Notes under the pieces: generated by a model
The model's input: the letters and a program-made list of their open reading frames with translations, nothing else
What the model was told of the DNA's origin: nothing
Database searches by the model: none
Shown here: one piece after another, positions 37,301 through 49,362 of the stretch
How positions within the stretch are numbered: the stretch's first letter is position 1
How the letters are laid out: every line of letters starts with the position of its first letter
Assembly (NCBI RefSeq): GCF_032854445.1
Contig: NC_088304.1
Location: 19,257,850 to 19,321,849, forward strand
DNA from: Liolophura sinensis
Taxonomy: Eukaryota; Mollusca; Polyplacophora; Chitonida; Chitonidae
Length of the DNA stretch: 64,000 nt
Direction: 5' to 3'
Position numbers and translations under genes: made by a program

Positions 37301-40300
37301 TTTATTTCATTTGCTGAAGCAGTGTGTTTTACATTGATTAAGAAATAGCAAAGATTTACATGTATGGAAACTTTGTCAGTATATATTTATGGCTACTAGA
37401 TAATTTAGTATAGGCATGTGAATTATTTTATTTATGTAAACAAATGCTCATGTTTATTAACAATGATTAAGTGATTCATTTCTAGATGTTCATAATTTAG
37501 GCATCAGTATCACTAAATACCCAATTATAATAGATTACTAATTTATGACTGATTATGATAATTTATTTATGATATGTTCATATTAGTAAATAAATTATCA
37601 GTGATTATAATGTCTCTTTCATTTTGTTCTTATATTTAATTACTTGAAGTAAAATACCTATTCACAACATGATGACATTAAGTTTTTGAATTAAAGTGAT
37701 CTACCATCTTGAAGCAACTCCAAGAGCACAAACCTCTGACACAGTTAAATGTACAAACCCTCAGTCTACAGACAAGGGGACAATACTCTGTCAGTGGTGA
37801 AAAATTTTGCCAAAAGTTCAACGCTCTGAATCCTGAGTCAGATTTACCCTCCAAAATTTAATGGATTGGTACATAGCCCAGCTGTGCCAGACTGTAAACA
37901 AAATTTCATCTGAATCTCCACATAACTTTATCTGTAAAGCTGCTAAGTGAAAGACAGATGGAGAGTGAAACGAACACAGACAAATTATTACCTGCTTGAC
38001 AGAGATGTACCAATCTCTCCCCTCGTACTTTACAGGGGTGACGACTTCTTACAGTCAGATACCTATCAATAATAATCTGTTGCATTACAATACATATCCG
38101 TTGTATTTGTTCATTTCTTTATTTGATTGGTGTTTTACGCCACACTCAAGAATATTTCACTTTTATACAATGGCTGCCAGCATTATTGTGATAGGGAACC
38201 AGGTGGACTGTGGGAGGGAACCAGGCAGATCCAGTGAGAAACCCACAACCATGTGCTGGTTGCTACCAGACTTTCCCAGGTACAATGGGAGAGGAAACCA
38301 GAGCTATGAACTCTCAGTAATTTCATTGGTGACCTTTAGTTACTGTTCTGTCTTGGCATGCGACCACAGAATTAGGAAGCATCGAAAAGTAACTCCTCTT
38401 TACATAGTTACAACTTAATGCTTTAATAGCTGCAATTACTGACAACATTTTTGCTTTTTTTTTTTTTTTTCGATTTCAGTTTGATGTGGTGATAGATCTA
38501 ATCTCCAGAGGCATGGTCTGGTCTGCAGTATACAATGTAAGTTAATTTCTGGAATATCCAAGTTTTTTCTTCACACTGTGTTACAGTAATGGTGACATTG
38601 GCGATAGTGTAGTGTCGGTCATGGTTGAGTGGTTAACTGTCCTGCCCTACAGTTGCAATGGGAGGGTTCAATCCCATCCTTGGGATTCACCTGAAAACCC
38701 AATTCAGAACATACCATTATTCCCTGAAGGTCTAGAGCAGACTATTCCATTATTCAATGAAAGTCCAGAACTGTTTATTGCATTATTCCCTAAAGGTCTA
38801 TAGCAGACTATTCTGTATTCCTTGACAGTCCATAGCAGACTATTCTGTATTCCTTGACAGTCCATAGCAGGCTATTCTGTAGTCCTTGACAGTCCATAGC
38901 AGACTATTCCGTATTCCTTGACAGTCCATAGCAGACTATTCTGTATTCCTTGACAGTCCATAGTAGACTATTCCGTATTCCTTGACAGTCCATAGCAGGC
39001 TATACCATTATTCCCTGAAGATCCAGAGCAGACTATTCCATTATTCCCTGCAGGTTCAGAGCAGACTATTCCATTATTCCCTGAAGATCCAGAGCAGACT
39101 ACACCATTATTCCCTGAAGGTTCAGAGCAGACTATTCCATTATTCCCTGAAGGTTCAGAGCAGACTATTCCATTATTCCCTGCAGGTTCAGAGCAGACTA
39201 TTCCATATTCCCTGAAGGTTCAGAGCAGACTATTCCATTATTCCCTGAAGGTTCAGAGCAGACTATTCCATATTCCCTGAAGGTTCAGAGCAGACTATTC
39301 CATTATTCCCTGCAGGTTCAGAGCAGACTATTCCATATTCCCTGAAGGTTCAGAGCAGACTATTCCATATTCCCTGAAGGTTCAGAGCAGACTATTCCAT
39401 ATTCCGTGAAGGTTCAGAGCAGACTATTCCATATTCCGTGAAGGTTCAGAGCAGACTATTCCATATTCCCTGCAGGTTCAGAGCAGACTATGCCATTATT
39501 CCCTGAAGGTTCAGGGCAGACTATTCCATATTCCCTGCAGGTTCAGAGCAGACTATTCCATTATTCCCTGAAGGTTCAGAGCAGACTATTCCATTGTTCC
39601 CTGCAGGTTCAGAGCAGACTATTCCATTATTCCCTGCAGGTTCAGAGCAGACTATTCCATATTCCGTGAAGGTTCAGAGCAGACTATGCCATTATTCCCT
39701 GAAGGTTCAGGGCAGACTATTCCACTATTTGTTGAATGTCCTGAGCAAATTATTCCATGTTTCTCCGAAGGTCCTGAACACACTAGTAAAATTATAAAAT
39801 TTCTCCACGCTCACTCTTTATGGCATCTAATCCATTGAAGACCACTTGTCTTCCACTAATATTCAGTTAAAGGCGTCTAATTCATTGAAGACCACTTGTC
39901 TTCCACTAATATTCATCTAATGGCGTCTAATTCATTGAAGACCACTTGTCTTCCACTAATATTCAGTTAAAGGCGTCTAATTCATTGAAGACCACTTGTC
40001 TTCCACTAATATTCATCTAATGGCGTCTAATTCATTGAAGACCACTTGTCTTCCACTAATATTCGTCTAATGGCGTCTAATTCATTGAAGACCACTTGTC
40101 TTCCACTAATATTCGTCTAATGGCGTCTAATTCATTGAAGACCACTTGTCTTCCACTGATATTCATCTAATGGCGTCTAATTCATTGAAGACCACTTGTC
40201 TTCCACTAATATTCATCTAATGGCGTCTAATTCATTGAAGACCACTTGTCTTCCACTGATATTCATCTAATGGCGTCTAATTCATGGAGAGCCTTGTTTG

Positions 40301-43300
40301 AATCATGGAGAGCCTTGTTTGAATCATGGAGAGCCTTGTTTGAATCACAGAGAACCTTGTTTGAATCACAGAGAACCTTGTTTTTGTCATAGAGAGCCTT
40401 CTTTGAATCATAAAAAGCCCTTTGGGAATCATAGAGAACCTTGTTTGAGTCATAGAGAGCCTTCTTTGAATCATAAAAAAGCCCTTTGTGAATCACAGAG
40501 AACCTTGTTTGAGTCATAGAGAGCTTTGTTTGAATCATGGAAAACCTTGTTTGTATCACAGAGAACTGCCTTTGAATCACAGAAAGCTTTTTGAAAATCA
40601 AAGAGAACCTTGTTTGAATCACAGACGACCTTGTTTGAATCATAGAGAACCTTGTTTGAATCATAGAGAACCTTGTTTGAATCACAGACGACCTTGTTTG
40701 AATCACAGACGACCTTGTTTGAATCACAGACAGCCTTGTTTGAATCACAGACAACCTTGTTTAAATCATAGAGAACCTTGTTTGAATCACGGAAAACCTT
40801 GTTTGTATCATAGAGAACCTTGTTTGAATCACAGAAAGCTTCTGTTTATTATATGTATACAGAAGCTGCTGATCTCTTGAACTACATAATGTACTACATT
40901 GTTTTTCTTATCAGCAATGGGGTTATTATGTGATAGCAGTGGAATGGATGACATTCATCAGCACCCACTCACGAGGCCCAAACTGGAAGTCTTCATTTGA
41001 CGAAGCACCGTGGTTTGCAAGGATGGTTATGGCAAAAGGTTAGCGAGCTTTTGTTTTTATCTCTGATTTGTACTTTTGTACTCAAATTTTGTATTAAATT
41101 TTCACTTATTCAGTGGGAAGCAGAAGATGGCTCAGTGATAAAAATGTGACTCTAACCACAGAATACATTTTCAACAAAGCAGGAATAGGCCTTTGTATTG
41201 GCTAGACCTGATATCAGCGTACATGACTGGGTGTGGCATCATGTCAGGTGTCTGGTGTCTTCAAAATGGTGTGCTTATGAGGCAGCACTATAAGTGTGTT
41301 TTTGATATATTTGGCCTTATAAAATATTTATTTTTTTGATTGATGTGTTTATATGTCGTATATTTCACTTATGCGACAGCCAGCATTATGATGGGAGGAA
41401 ACCAAGCAGAGCCCGGGGGGAAACTCAGGACCATCCACAGGTTTCTAGCAGGCCTTCCCATGTACAGCCGGAGAGGAATCCAGCATGAGCTGGAGTTGAA
41501 CCCTTGCAAAAAATAAAAATCACTGATGAAACAATAAACATTTAGGAATGGCTACACAAGTGACTCACTTAATTTACATGCATTTTGAAAAGTGATTCAT
41601 TAACACATGCATTCGTAATCATTTATCTACAGGATTCAAAACCCCAATGGGCATTGTGGCCATAGGTAGTTTGCATATTTTGCCTATCTGGCTGTATGCG
41701 TACCAGTGTAGTTTTCTGACAGAGAGTCTTGATATGCCGCTCTGGGGACAGTTAGGGGTGATGGCGGGCTTGGTGATGGGAAGGGTACTGTGCCTGGCCG
41801 TGGAGGTAAGACAGAGCTGTTACGATGGTCGTTTTTGTAGTATTACCTATAATTTTATCCCCAAAGCGCATTTTACAAGCAAGAAAATCTCATGAAGTAT
41901 CACAAACATCCGTTTCTTTGACTGCAAACCGTCAGAGTTAAGAACTGTAATACAGAGGTCACTGGGTTACTCTGGGCACTGGATTTTTCCACCATTTAAA
42001 ATGAACCGTCATGGCATAAGTTATATTCGTAAGATGTCATCAAACACTGATCCCGTCAATCAGTAAATCAAGATAGACGTTACATTTAATGTTGATGGGC
42101 CTTCCTCATTAAGCTCGTGCTGTAGGAGGTTTGATTAAAAAAAAAAGAAATAGCTGAACTAACCCATAAAAGGTTTTAATAAAAATCATTTAATCTATAT
42201 TGAAATTATCATTTTAGCATCGGTCATTTTAGGGATCACACAGTATTGTTGCTTTTCAATCCAGTTCATGCAGGAAATAGATGCATCTTTAAAAGCCAAA
42301 GTACAAAAATCTGAATGAATTCGAAACTGTTGAGATATTTAAGCAAAATACAGTCCACAAATGCTGTGTTCATGATTTCGTGTATCTGTTTTCACCTGTG
42401 TATGTTAGTATAAAGTATATTATACGTGCACTTTTGGGATTTTTCGCTCTCCTGTGCACAGGCGTAGCTTATGTCGTACTCTGCGTCAGCGTCCGTGTGC
42501 AATAATAGAGAAAACAATGTTAAACAAAATGTTAGGGGTGGTATCTCAAAAAGTATTACATGTATTGAGCTCAGGATTTGAACACATGTAGAGCAGAATA
42601 ACATGAGTTTGGTGTTCCATCGTTGGTTCCATGTGTACATAGTAAGTACCTTAAATTACTGAATTCCTGACTTAGTGTATTGTGTATAAGAATCAATGTT
42701 AAACAAAATGCTAGGGGTTGTATCTCAAAAGTACTACATACATTGAACTGAGGGTTTGTTCACATGTAGAGCAGAATAACACAAGGGGAACATTCCATCG
42801 TTGATTCCAGGTGTACCTGTTAAGTATCTTAAATTACTGAATTCCTGACTTAGTGTATTGTGTATAAGAATCAATGTTAAACAAAATGCTAGGGGTGGTT
42901 TTCCAAAAAGTACTGCAGGTGTTGAGCTCAGGGATTGCTCACATAGAGAGCAGAATAGCACGAGGGGGATGTTCCATCGTTGATTCCGGGTGTACCTATT
43001 ATGTACTGTAAATTACTGAATTCCTGACTTAGTGTCTTGTGTATAAGAATCAGGGTTGAACAAAATATTAGGGATGGCATCCCAGAAAGTATTGCATGTA
43101 TTGAGCTCAGAATTTGAACACATGTAGAGCAGAATAGCACGAGGGGAATATTCCATCATTGATTCTGGGTGTACCTATTATGTACCATAAATTACTGAAT
43201 TCCTGACTTAGTGTATTGTGTATAAAAATCATTTTTAAACGAAATGTTGTGGGCGGTGTCTTATAAAGGTATTGACCTAAAGTTTTACATATTTATAAAG

Positions 43301-43605
43301 CACAATGACACAAGAAGGATGTTCACGCTGATGCTCTGTGAGCATACTCTCTAACGTAATTTTAAAAAGTTATGATTTCAATTCTTTATGCAGTGAGCTG
43401 AAGTTTTGCATTTATGTGTCTCATACAGGCGATCTCTTTCGTACCAGTTTTTATCAGATCTCATGCAGTTTCCCAGTGTTATTCTTGTTTCAGTTTTATT
43501 TTCCAGTCTAGGCAACCCTTACATGTGTCTTGTTGTTTGTTACAGATCTACTGCCTCACAGATTACATCTGTTTCCTGTTAAATCAACATTCCCCCAATA
43601 GATAA
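34319..43605 (+). CDS. CDP-alcohol phosphatidyltransferase, phosphatidylinositol synthase (CDIPT)-like
   Basis: Integral membrane enzyme expected to join a CDP-diacylglycerol phosphatidyl group to an alcohol such as inositol, in the ER. Exons: 34319-34358, 35617-35712, 36949-37004, 38480-38536, 40915-41038, 41633-41805, 43546-43605. All junctions are GT-AG and in frame; the product is 201 residues, near CDIPT length (about 213). The N-terminus VPNIIGYIR matches CDIPT. The signature DxxDGxxARx8GxxxDxxxD is complete: Asp45, Asp48-Gly49, Ala52-Arg53, Gly62, Asp66, Asp70. Introns 2 and 3 cut this motif. Hydrophobic segments lie near 15-45, 76-98, 130-150 and 163-195. After Asp70 the sequence departs from CDIPT (for example EWMTFISTHSRGPNW), so inositol as substrate is unproven and it may be a divergent paralogue. 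Exon 1 encodes only 13 full codons. Starting at ATG 34319 gives the CDIPT-like N-terminus. Confidence 0.88.
34386..34546 (+). mobile_element. SINE family A, 3' two-thirds
   Basis: B-box remnant (GAGTTTAAATCCAGGTCATG), CTGCAGATGGTCATGGGTGT, and tail ACACCAATCAGATAAATAAA. It is inserted only about 30 bases after the first donor of the CDIPT-like gene. Confidence 0.82.
34665..34728 (+). mobile_element. SINE family A tail fragment
   Basis: TAAGTACAGTGTGAAACACC, then AATCAAATAAATAAATC. Confidence 0.6.
35818..36172 (+). mobile_element. SINE family B, near full length
   Basis: Head region with AGGATCAAACCTGGGTTGAG (B-box-like), middle GGCATGA/GATACTTCAGTGGCGGCA, and the family B 3' end CATATGACTGAAAAATTGTT followed by GTTAAACCCCAAACATAC. 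It lies in intron 2 of the CDIPT-like gene. Confidence 0.8.
36370..36640 (+). mobile_element. Old SINE-like element with V-domain-like core
   Basis: TGGTGGTTTTCTAGTCACTC and CGGTTTTCTTCACCCAAACA resemble the V-SINE core, and GAGTATGGCACTAAGCAAC resembles a SINE 3' end. It is degraded; assignment is tentative. Confidence 0.4.
38112..38370 (-). mobile_element. SINE family A, diverged
   Basis: TTTATTTGATTGGTGTTTTA tail, CTGCCAGCATTATTGTGATA, a partly duplicated centre (GGAACCAGGTGGACTG and GGGAACCAGGCAGAT), then GCATGCGACCAC near the old head. Confidence 0.72.
38612..38695 (+). mobile_element. tRNA-like SINE head
   Basis: GGTTGAGTGGTTAACTGTCC resembles a tRNA A box and D arm, and GGAGGGTTCAATCCCATCC is a strong B box and T arm. 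No variable arm or acceptor stem pairs convincingly. A minisatellite begins directly after it. Confidence 0.5.
38700..39770. repeat. Compound minisatellite, 30-33-bp units, about 33 copies
   Basis: Main unit CCCTGAAGGTTCAGAGCAGA plus CTATTCCATTATT, with CTATTCCATATT giving the 30-base form. An inner block at about 38810-39000 has a different unit (TTCCTTGACAGTCCATAGCA). It lies in intron 4 of the CDIPT-like gene. Confidence 0.92.
39819..40283. repeat. Minisatellite, 50-bp unit, about 9 copies
   Basis: Unit GGCGTCTAATTCATTGAAGA, CCACTTGTCTTCCACTAATA, TTCATCTAAT. The first two copies end CAGTTAA instead. Directly joined to the next array. Confidence 0.93.
40284..40845. repeat. Minisatellite, 21-bp unit, about 26 copies
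   Basis: Unit AATCATAGAGAACCTTGTTT plus G, with variants GACGACC, GAAAACC and GAGAGCC. Ends about 70 bases before exon 5 of the CDIPT-like gene. Frames are open on both strands without being coding. Confidence 0.93.
41113..41305 (+). mobile_element. SINE family B fragment
   Basis: CATGACTGGGTGTGGCATCA, GTCTGGTGTCTTCAAAATGG and GAGGCAGCACT match the middle of family B. It lies in intron 5 of the CDIPT-like gene. Confidence 0.65.
41322..41505 (-). mobile_element. SINE family A, degenerate
   Basis: TTTTTGATTGATGTG tail, AGCATTATGATGGGAGGAAA, AGCCCGGGGGGAAACTCAGG, and CAGCATGAGCTGGAGTTGAA. Confidence 0.72.
42515..43262. repeat. Long-unit tandem repeat, about 180 bp, 4 copies
   Basis: Each copy has TTACTGAATTCCTGACTTAG, TGTTAAACAAAATGCTAGGG, TATTGAGCTCAGGATTTG, CACATGTAGAGCAGAATAAC and TTCCATCGTTGATTCC in order, with moderate divergence. 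It lies in intron 6 of the CDIPT-like gene. Confidence 0.88.
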
Positions 43606-43849
43606 TGCTTGACAGACTCCTAAACACATGAGTATCTGTACCATAACGGGTGTGGTGACAGCTTGATATTATTCAGTGGTTATCTCGTAATTTTGTCAGC
43701 ATTTTACACATTCCTTTATATTTTCAGTTTTTTAAATAAGATATTTAATTGGCCTACCATGAGACTTTTTACTGTTTTTGTTATTCGGAATGAACTCCCT
43801 TAATACCACAGTTATTTTTTGATATTATTGGTATAAATCAGGGTTGTAT

Positions 43850-44590
43850 TCAATATCAGCTGGGGTGTTTCTGTAATGACACAGGAACACACACAGCTGG
43901 GGTGTTTCTGTAATGACACAGGAACACCCACAGCTGATATTGAAGGTGTTCACAGGTGTTCCTGTGTCATTACAGAAACACCCCAGCTGTGGGTGTTCCT
44001 GTGTCATTACAGAAACACCCCAGCTGTGGGTGTTCCTGTGTCATTACAGAAACACGCCAGCTGTGGGTGTTCCTGTGTCATTACAGAAACACGCCAGCTG
44101 TGGGTGTTCCTGTGTCATTACAAAAACACCCCAGCTGTGGGTGTTCCTGTTTCATTAAAGCAACATGCCATCTGTGGGTGTTCCTGTGTCATTACAAAAA
44201 CATGCCAGCTGTGTGTGTTCCTGTGTCATTACAGAAACATGGCAGCTGTGGGTGTTCCTGTGTCATTACAGCAACGTGCCAGCTGTGGGTGTTCCTGTGT
44301 CATTACAGAAACATGCCAGCTGTGGGTGTTCCTGTGTCATTACAGCAACGTGCCAGCTATGGGTGTTCCTGTGTCATTACAGAAACATGCCAGCTGTGGG
44401 TGTACCTGTGTCATTACAGAAACATGCCAGCTGTGGGTGTACCTGTGTCATGGCAGAAACTCACCAGGCATGGGTGTACCTGTGTCATGGCAGAAACTCA
44501 CCAGCCGTGGGTGGTCCTGTGTCATGACAGAAACACCCTAGCTGTGGATGTTCATGTATCATGACAGAAACACTCTAGCTGTGGGTGTTA
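43850..44590. repeat. Minisatellite, 37-bp unit, about 20 copies, with an orientation switch
   Basis: Unit CAGCTGTGGGTGTTCCTGTG, TCATTACAGAAACACCC. From about 43967 rightward copies read in this direction; the units at about 43855-43935 are the reverse complement, with ATATCAGCTGG on the left and CAGCTGATATTGA on the right also mirrored. It lies about 250 bases past the stop of the CDIPT-like gene, so it may be in its 3' UTR. Confidence 0.9.
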
Positions 44591-45457
44591 TTTCTTGACT
44601 ATAAGATGTCGGATTTTTCTTTGAACATTCGCATGCTGTAGGAATGCAATATTCAAAGGCTTTAAATATATAAATAAGAGACTGTATCACAGAAAGTTAT
44701 ATTCATTTAATTAAGTATACTTCCCTGTTTTGATGTAATGAATATAAATACATATTGTTAAAGTTATTATTTCTGGTTCAAGTTTCATGAATAGGGTGTA
44801 AGACATAATTGTAGGGTGTAAGACATAACTTATTTTTATGGATAAATCAGAAATTTAGAAATGTTAGAATATGCATTTACAGGTTTTAATATGTTACATT
44901 TTGCATTGCTTTGGAGAATTATATTTAGCGGAATGTCTGTTGACTCATTTATGCGATAAGAGATATATTCTAATTTTCTTACTTGTTATTTGACAATAAG
45001 TGTATAATTCAGAGATGTTGTCTTTGGGCTGAAAAAGTATTTCTTGATATTTGGCATGCATAATCAAACTTTTGTTGGGTTTTTTTTTTTTTTTTGATAT
45101 TTTGGCAGGCTATATAGATAGTATTTTCTATTGCCGAGAAAAATGTGTATGAATTATTATATATACAATTATATTATATAATTAAATATCTACACAGGAG
45201 AGTGATGGTGAATTCCCTATATGAGCATATCAAACTTGCTTTATGTGATAAACCACCCAAAAATTTGGTTTGTAAATTTTTTTGTTACCATTATTTTGTT
45301 GTCTTTACATAGCCCTTTTTTGTATGAAAAGGTTGTAAACGTTTACTAATATTCTATGGTATATGATGTGTCATTTGGTGACACATTCAATTGATACATG
45401 TAGGCATTTGTTTGGAAGAGAGTTGCTGTTTGGAAACAGTTTCATAATCTATGCTCC

Positions 45458-45729
45458 GGGGCCTCCGTGGCTCAGTTGGTTAGCGCACTAGCGCAGCATA
45501 ATGACCCAGGAGTCTCTCACCAATGTGGTGGCTGTGAGTTCAAGTCCAGCTCATGCTGGCTTCCTTTCCGGCCATACGTGGGAAGGTCTGACAGCAACCT
45601 GCGGATGGTTGTGGGTTTCCCCCAGGCTCTGCCTGGTGTGACCATAATGCTGGCCACCCTTGTATAAGTGAAATATTCTTGAGTACGGCGTAGAACACCA
45701 ATCAAATAAAATAAATAAATAAATAAATC
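45458..45729 (+). mobile_element. SINE family A, full length (best copy)
   Basis: Head GGGGCCTCCGTGGCTCAGTT with A box, B box GTGAGTTCAAGTCCAG, centre GGTTGTGGGTTTCCCCCAGG, and tail ACACCAATCAAATAAAATAA ending in AAAT repeats. This is the clearest tRNA-derived head in the window. A block of about 10 bases is missing in the centre at CTGGTGTGACC. Confidence 0.9.
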
Positions 45730-48079
45730 ATCTATGCTTTTTGTTAGCTGACATCCAAAGAAAGCATTCCATTCCAAAAGTAGACATGAGCATGTAATGA
45801 GTACAATTTACGCTAATTCTTCAAACTTTTCAGACACCTCTGTGACCAATATATTGATACATTCTGAAAGAACTGTGGGGTGTTGAGAAATAGTTTGCAT
45901 AGTTTTATGAAGCTGGCATCTTAAGTGACACAAAGAAATCATTCTTGGTGTCATTTTCATAATAATTATATGCATAAATTCCACTTAAGAAGTGTTTTTA
46001 GTGGTTGATAATTTTGAAGATTTACTGAATATGAAGTGTTCATTACAACCATCACTGTAATAAAAAAAATGATGCAATTTGACTGTAAAAATTGGCTGGC
46101 AAATTTTTGACGTCTTACCGTTTAACATAGAGAGTTTTTTTTTTTATAATATATGTTTAAAATGAATATATATATATATATATTCAAGACTGTAAACATA
46201 CCGTACTTGTAGATCCACACCATCTGTCTTTGCATGTAATACTTTTTTTTGTAAAGTACTGCAAATTTTATAGAAGGCTTCTAGGTTTGTTTGAAGTTTA
46301 CAATTGCAGTACTAACGGTATTCATACGTGCTGTACCAGCTACCTTTGAGATCCGTGTAACATCAAAAAGGACATGGTGCAACCTGTGACAGACTTGTCC
46401 CTAAGTGAAAGAGTTTGCCTTGTTGGTCCGAATACAGAGTTTGTTTTCCAAATTAACAAAGTGCTAACTAAAGAATTATTTTAAAGAGAGGAAACAGTAG
46501 GAAATAATTAGGCCAATTTTTGTTTTTAGTTTCAAATGGAATTACACGGCAGACACATAATAAACATTTAAAGCCATGATGTATAATGTAACATTTTTGT
46601 ACAACTTTGTTAAATCGTAAAATTCCCTACATCTTTCAGAGTTATGGGGAGAATAACTTTTGACTAACCAAACTGCATGAAACAAGTGCAAGAAACACGT
46701 CCAACAGTTTTTTTTTTTTTTTTTTTTTTGATTTATTAAAAAAATATTTGCGCCAACATCTAATAATCACCAGTGGAAGCACCTCGTTCCCTCCAATCCG
46801 TTTGCTGAACACAATCCCTCAGCCAATATTCAACTTAGGGAGACTGTCGGTCTTTTCACAGTGTCGGTGTTAGCCACTGTATCGTGAGGTCTTGGCCTCT
46901 CCACACCGAGATGACTGATCTCCTCAGAATAGTCTTGACACACTTGCAACGACAACTGGTTATTGTTTCTGACTTAAGTCAAAAATTATAAACCTCGGAG
47001 TTATACTTAGTTTATGGTCCCAGAGGTTCAGTTTTTTTATATATTTGTCTTAACATAACATTTGTCCGCATCCAATGTGTCTAAATTCCTCGGTGCATAG
47101 TTTTAAGAAGATATTTTTTTTCTGGACAACTTATCTGACAGCTTTTAAGTAGTTTTATGGATTAAAGTTTTTACATAAATGTGTATGTTGTACCGATTAT
47201 AAATACATAAGTACCATATTCACTGGCTTTGATAGTTATATAGTGTGATGAATCCGGGATGAATATAACAGCCCCAGGATAGATGCAGAATGCTTATATG
47301 TACTTTATATGAAAGGGGTAAAATATGGTGTATACAATCATTTATACAAATAAATCAGACAATTTTGGAGAATAAATTATTCAGTATTTTACGGAGAACT
47401 TTTGTTTTCATTTCATTGAAGTATAACTTCTCACTAGCTAGGACACGTGAGGTATGGGTTCAGTCAGTGCCTTACTCTAGGGCCTGGTATCGATCCAACA
47501 GGCCCCGTCATACTACTACACGTGTACTGTATATATATATATACAAGGAAGGACAAGGTCGGAATCTTGGACAAGGGTTAAACTAGTGCTAACTATTTCG
47601 GTGCGAAAGCTGTTTATACCATCGATACTTCCCCTTTTACTACAGTTATCACAGAGTATACGCAGTGAATGATGCCAGTATGTCTTAAATAACAATACAT
47701 TCTACTATCATTCAGACAACCGAATTTCTGTAAAAAATTAACGTATTATTATTTAGTGTACATATATAGGCCTACACGTTCAAACTAAATTGAACTTTTC
47801 TTAATTTCACATATTGGAATCACTTTGTTACACATTTATTATTCATAAACAACCGCTAAAATCATAAATGCTTTTATCGTTTTTGCTGGATATATATATA
47901 TATAACAAAGAATACTGCATATGACTCTTGAATACATATACTCCCTTTGTTAGCATTGATCAGTGATCAAGGTAGTTCTCTGGTAGGTGAAGGTATCTAT
48001 GAAATAAACCACTTTCGCATAGAAGTTTTTTTTAACAATTACATTTGTCACACAATACATGATAGATTCTTAGGTTATT

Positions 48080-48178
48080 TATTTGTTTCATTTACTTGAG
48101 TGATGTTTACGCCGTACTCAAGAATATTTCGGGGGAAACTGAAGACCATCCGCAGATTTGCTGGAAAACCTTACAACT
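48080..48178 (-). mobile_element. SINE family A fragment
   Basis: ATGTTTACGCCGTACTCAAG, then a deletion that joins AATATTTC directly to GGGGGAAACTGAAGACCATC. Confidence 0.7.
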
Positions 48179-48355
48179 TACAAATAAAGCTGGCCGCCGT
48201 TAAATAAACATAACCTGACGAAGAATGATATGAATAAAACACTTTTTTGATGAACGGTTGAATTCCAAATTAAACTTACTAAAATTACTCGAACTGTTGC
48301 TTTGCCTTGTTTTGTTCATACATGCAAACATGGGTTTTGATTTACTTGCTTATAT

Positions 48356-48420
48356 GGTACTTGGTTGGTGTTTAACGCAACACTAAAGAATATTCCCTTT
48401 ATATGATGGCGAGCAGGTTC
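48356..48420 (-). mobile_element. SINE family A tail fragment
   Basis: TTGGTTGGTGTTTAACGCAA, CACTAAAGAATATTCCCTTT and ATGATGGCGAGCAGG. Confidence 0.55.
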
Positions 48421-49229
48421 ATGTGTCGAAGGCCATGCAGAAATTTCGTGTGAATTTCCGCGAATATAAAAAAGAAAGGATTGGACCGTGAAGGAATGGT
48501 GTGCCTATACAGACACAGGGATATAACCAAACTTTTCAATCAATGTCGTCATCCAGCGAACGGCAGTGGCTATATCCGGGCCCTGTTTCCTTTGGTCGTG
48601 ATCTTGATTGTATAGAAGTAAAACTTTCCTCTGTAAACCCAAGGAAATAAGTAAATAAACAAACAAGCCCTATTTACGGCGTAACTTTGTTAATATCTTT
48701 TACCGCCTCCTTTTAATAGTTTGTTTCAATGCATGGTTTGCCGTGCACTGTGTGAACCTTTTTTATCTTGTTTATTCATTTATTTATGCTTTGTAGCCAT
48801 TCCGCATAAAAGGCTGAGAATGATTGGTTGACCGTTATGAGAGCTTTGAGCTATGAAAATACTCATCTCATTTCCTGACCGATATAAACGAAACAGTGTT
48901 GCATAATACTACAATCGTGGCCACAATAGTTTAATGGTTAAACACTAATGAGTAACAATGAAAGATTTTCCAACTCATTTCTTTTTATCTTCTGTAAACA
49001 TCGATTAATTTTTCTAGGCGTTGTTTTTAATAATACTTCACTATAAAGGAGGTCTTGGGTTTTAATAGGCTATATGCAGAGCTGACTGGTGGCCGTACGA
49101 TGGACATGCGCAGTCGTTACGAACGGCCTCTCATGGTTTTCATGGTCTATGGTCATAAAGTAATTTTCCTATGGTTTTATCCGATTACCACCACCCAGGA
49201 TAAGCTGATACCTTATATCCACTGACAGA

Positions 49230-49362
49230 TTAACCAGTACTTTACTCAGCTACAGAATACACTGTCACCTTACTCACTTCCCAAAACAGTCATCTTACTC
49301 AGTTCCAAACACACTGTCACCTTACTCAGTTACAGAATACACTGTCACCCTACTCACGTATT
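49230..49362. repeat. Short tandem array, about 30-bp unit, 4 copies
   Basis: Unit TTACTCAGTTACAGAATACA plus CTGTCACC, with imperfect copies (CCCAAAACAGTCATC). Confidence 0.75.

Noticed and set aside
38612..38690. Possible tRNA gene (GAGTGGTTAA and GGTTCAATCCC)
   Set aside because: T arm is good but the acceptor stem and anticodon arm do not pair; more likely a SINE head.
40263..40880. Open frames of 130-163 codons on both strands
   Set aside because: Product of the 21-bp array in an intron of the CDIPT-like gene.
43876..44564. Cys-rich repeat protein candidate of about 220 codons
   Set aside because: Three overlapping frames of the 37-bp minisatellite are all open, since mutations are few; no signal peptide or start context.
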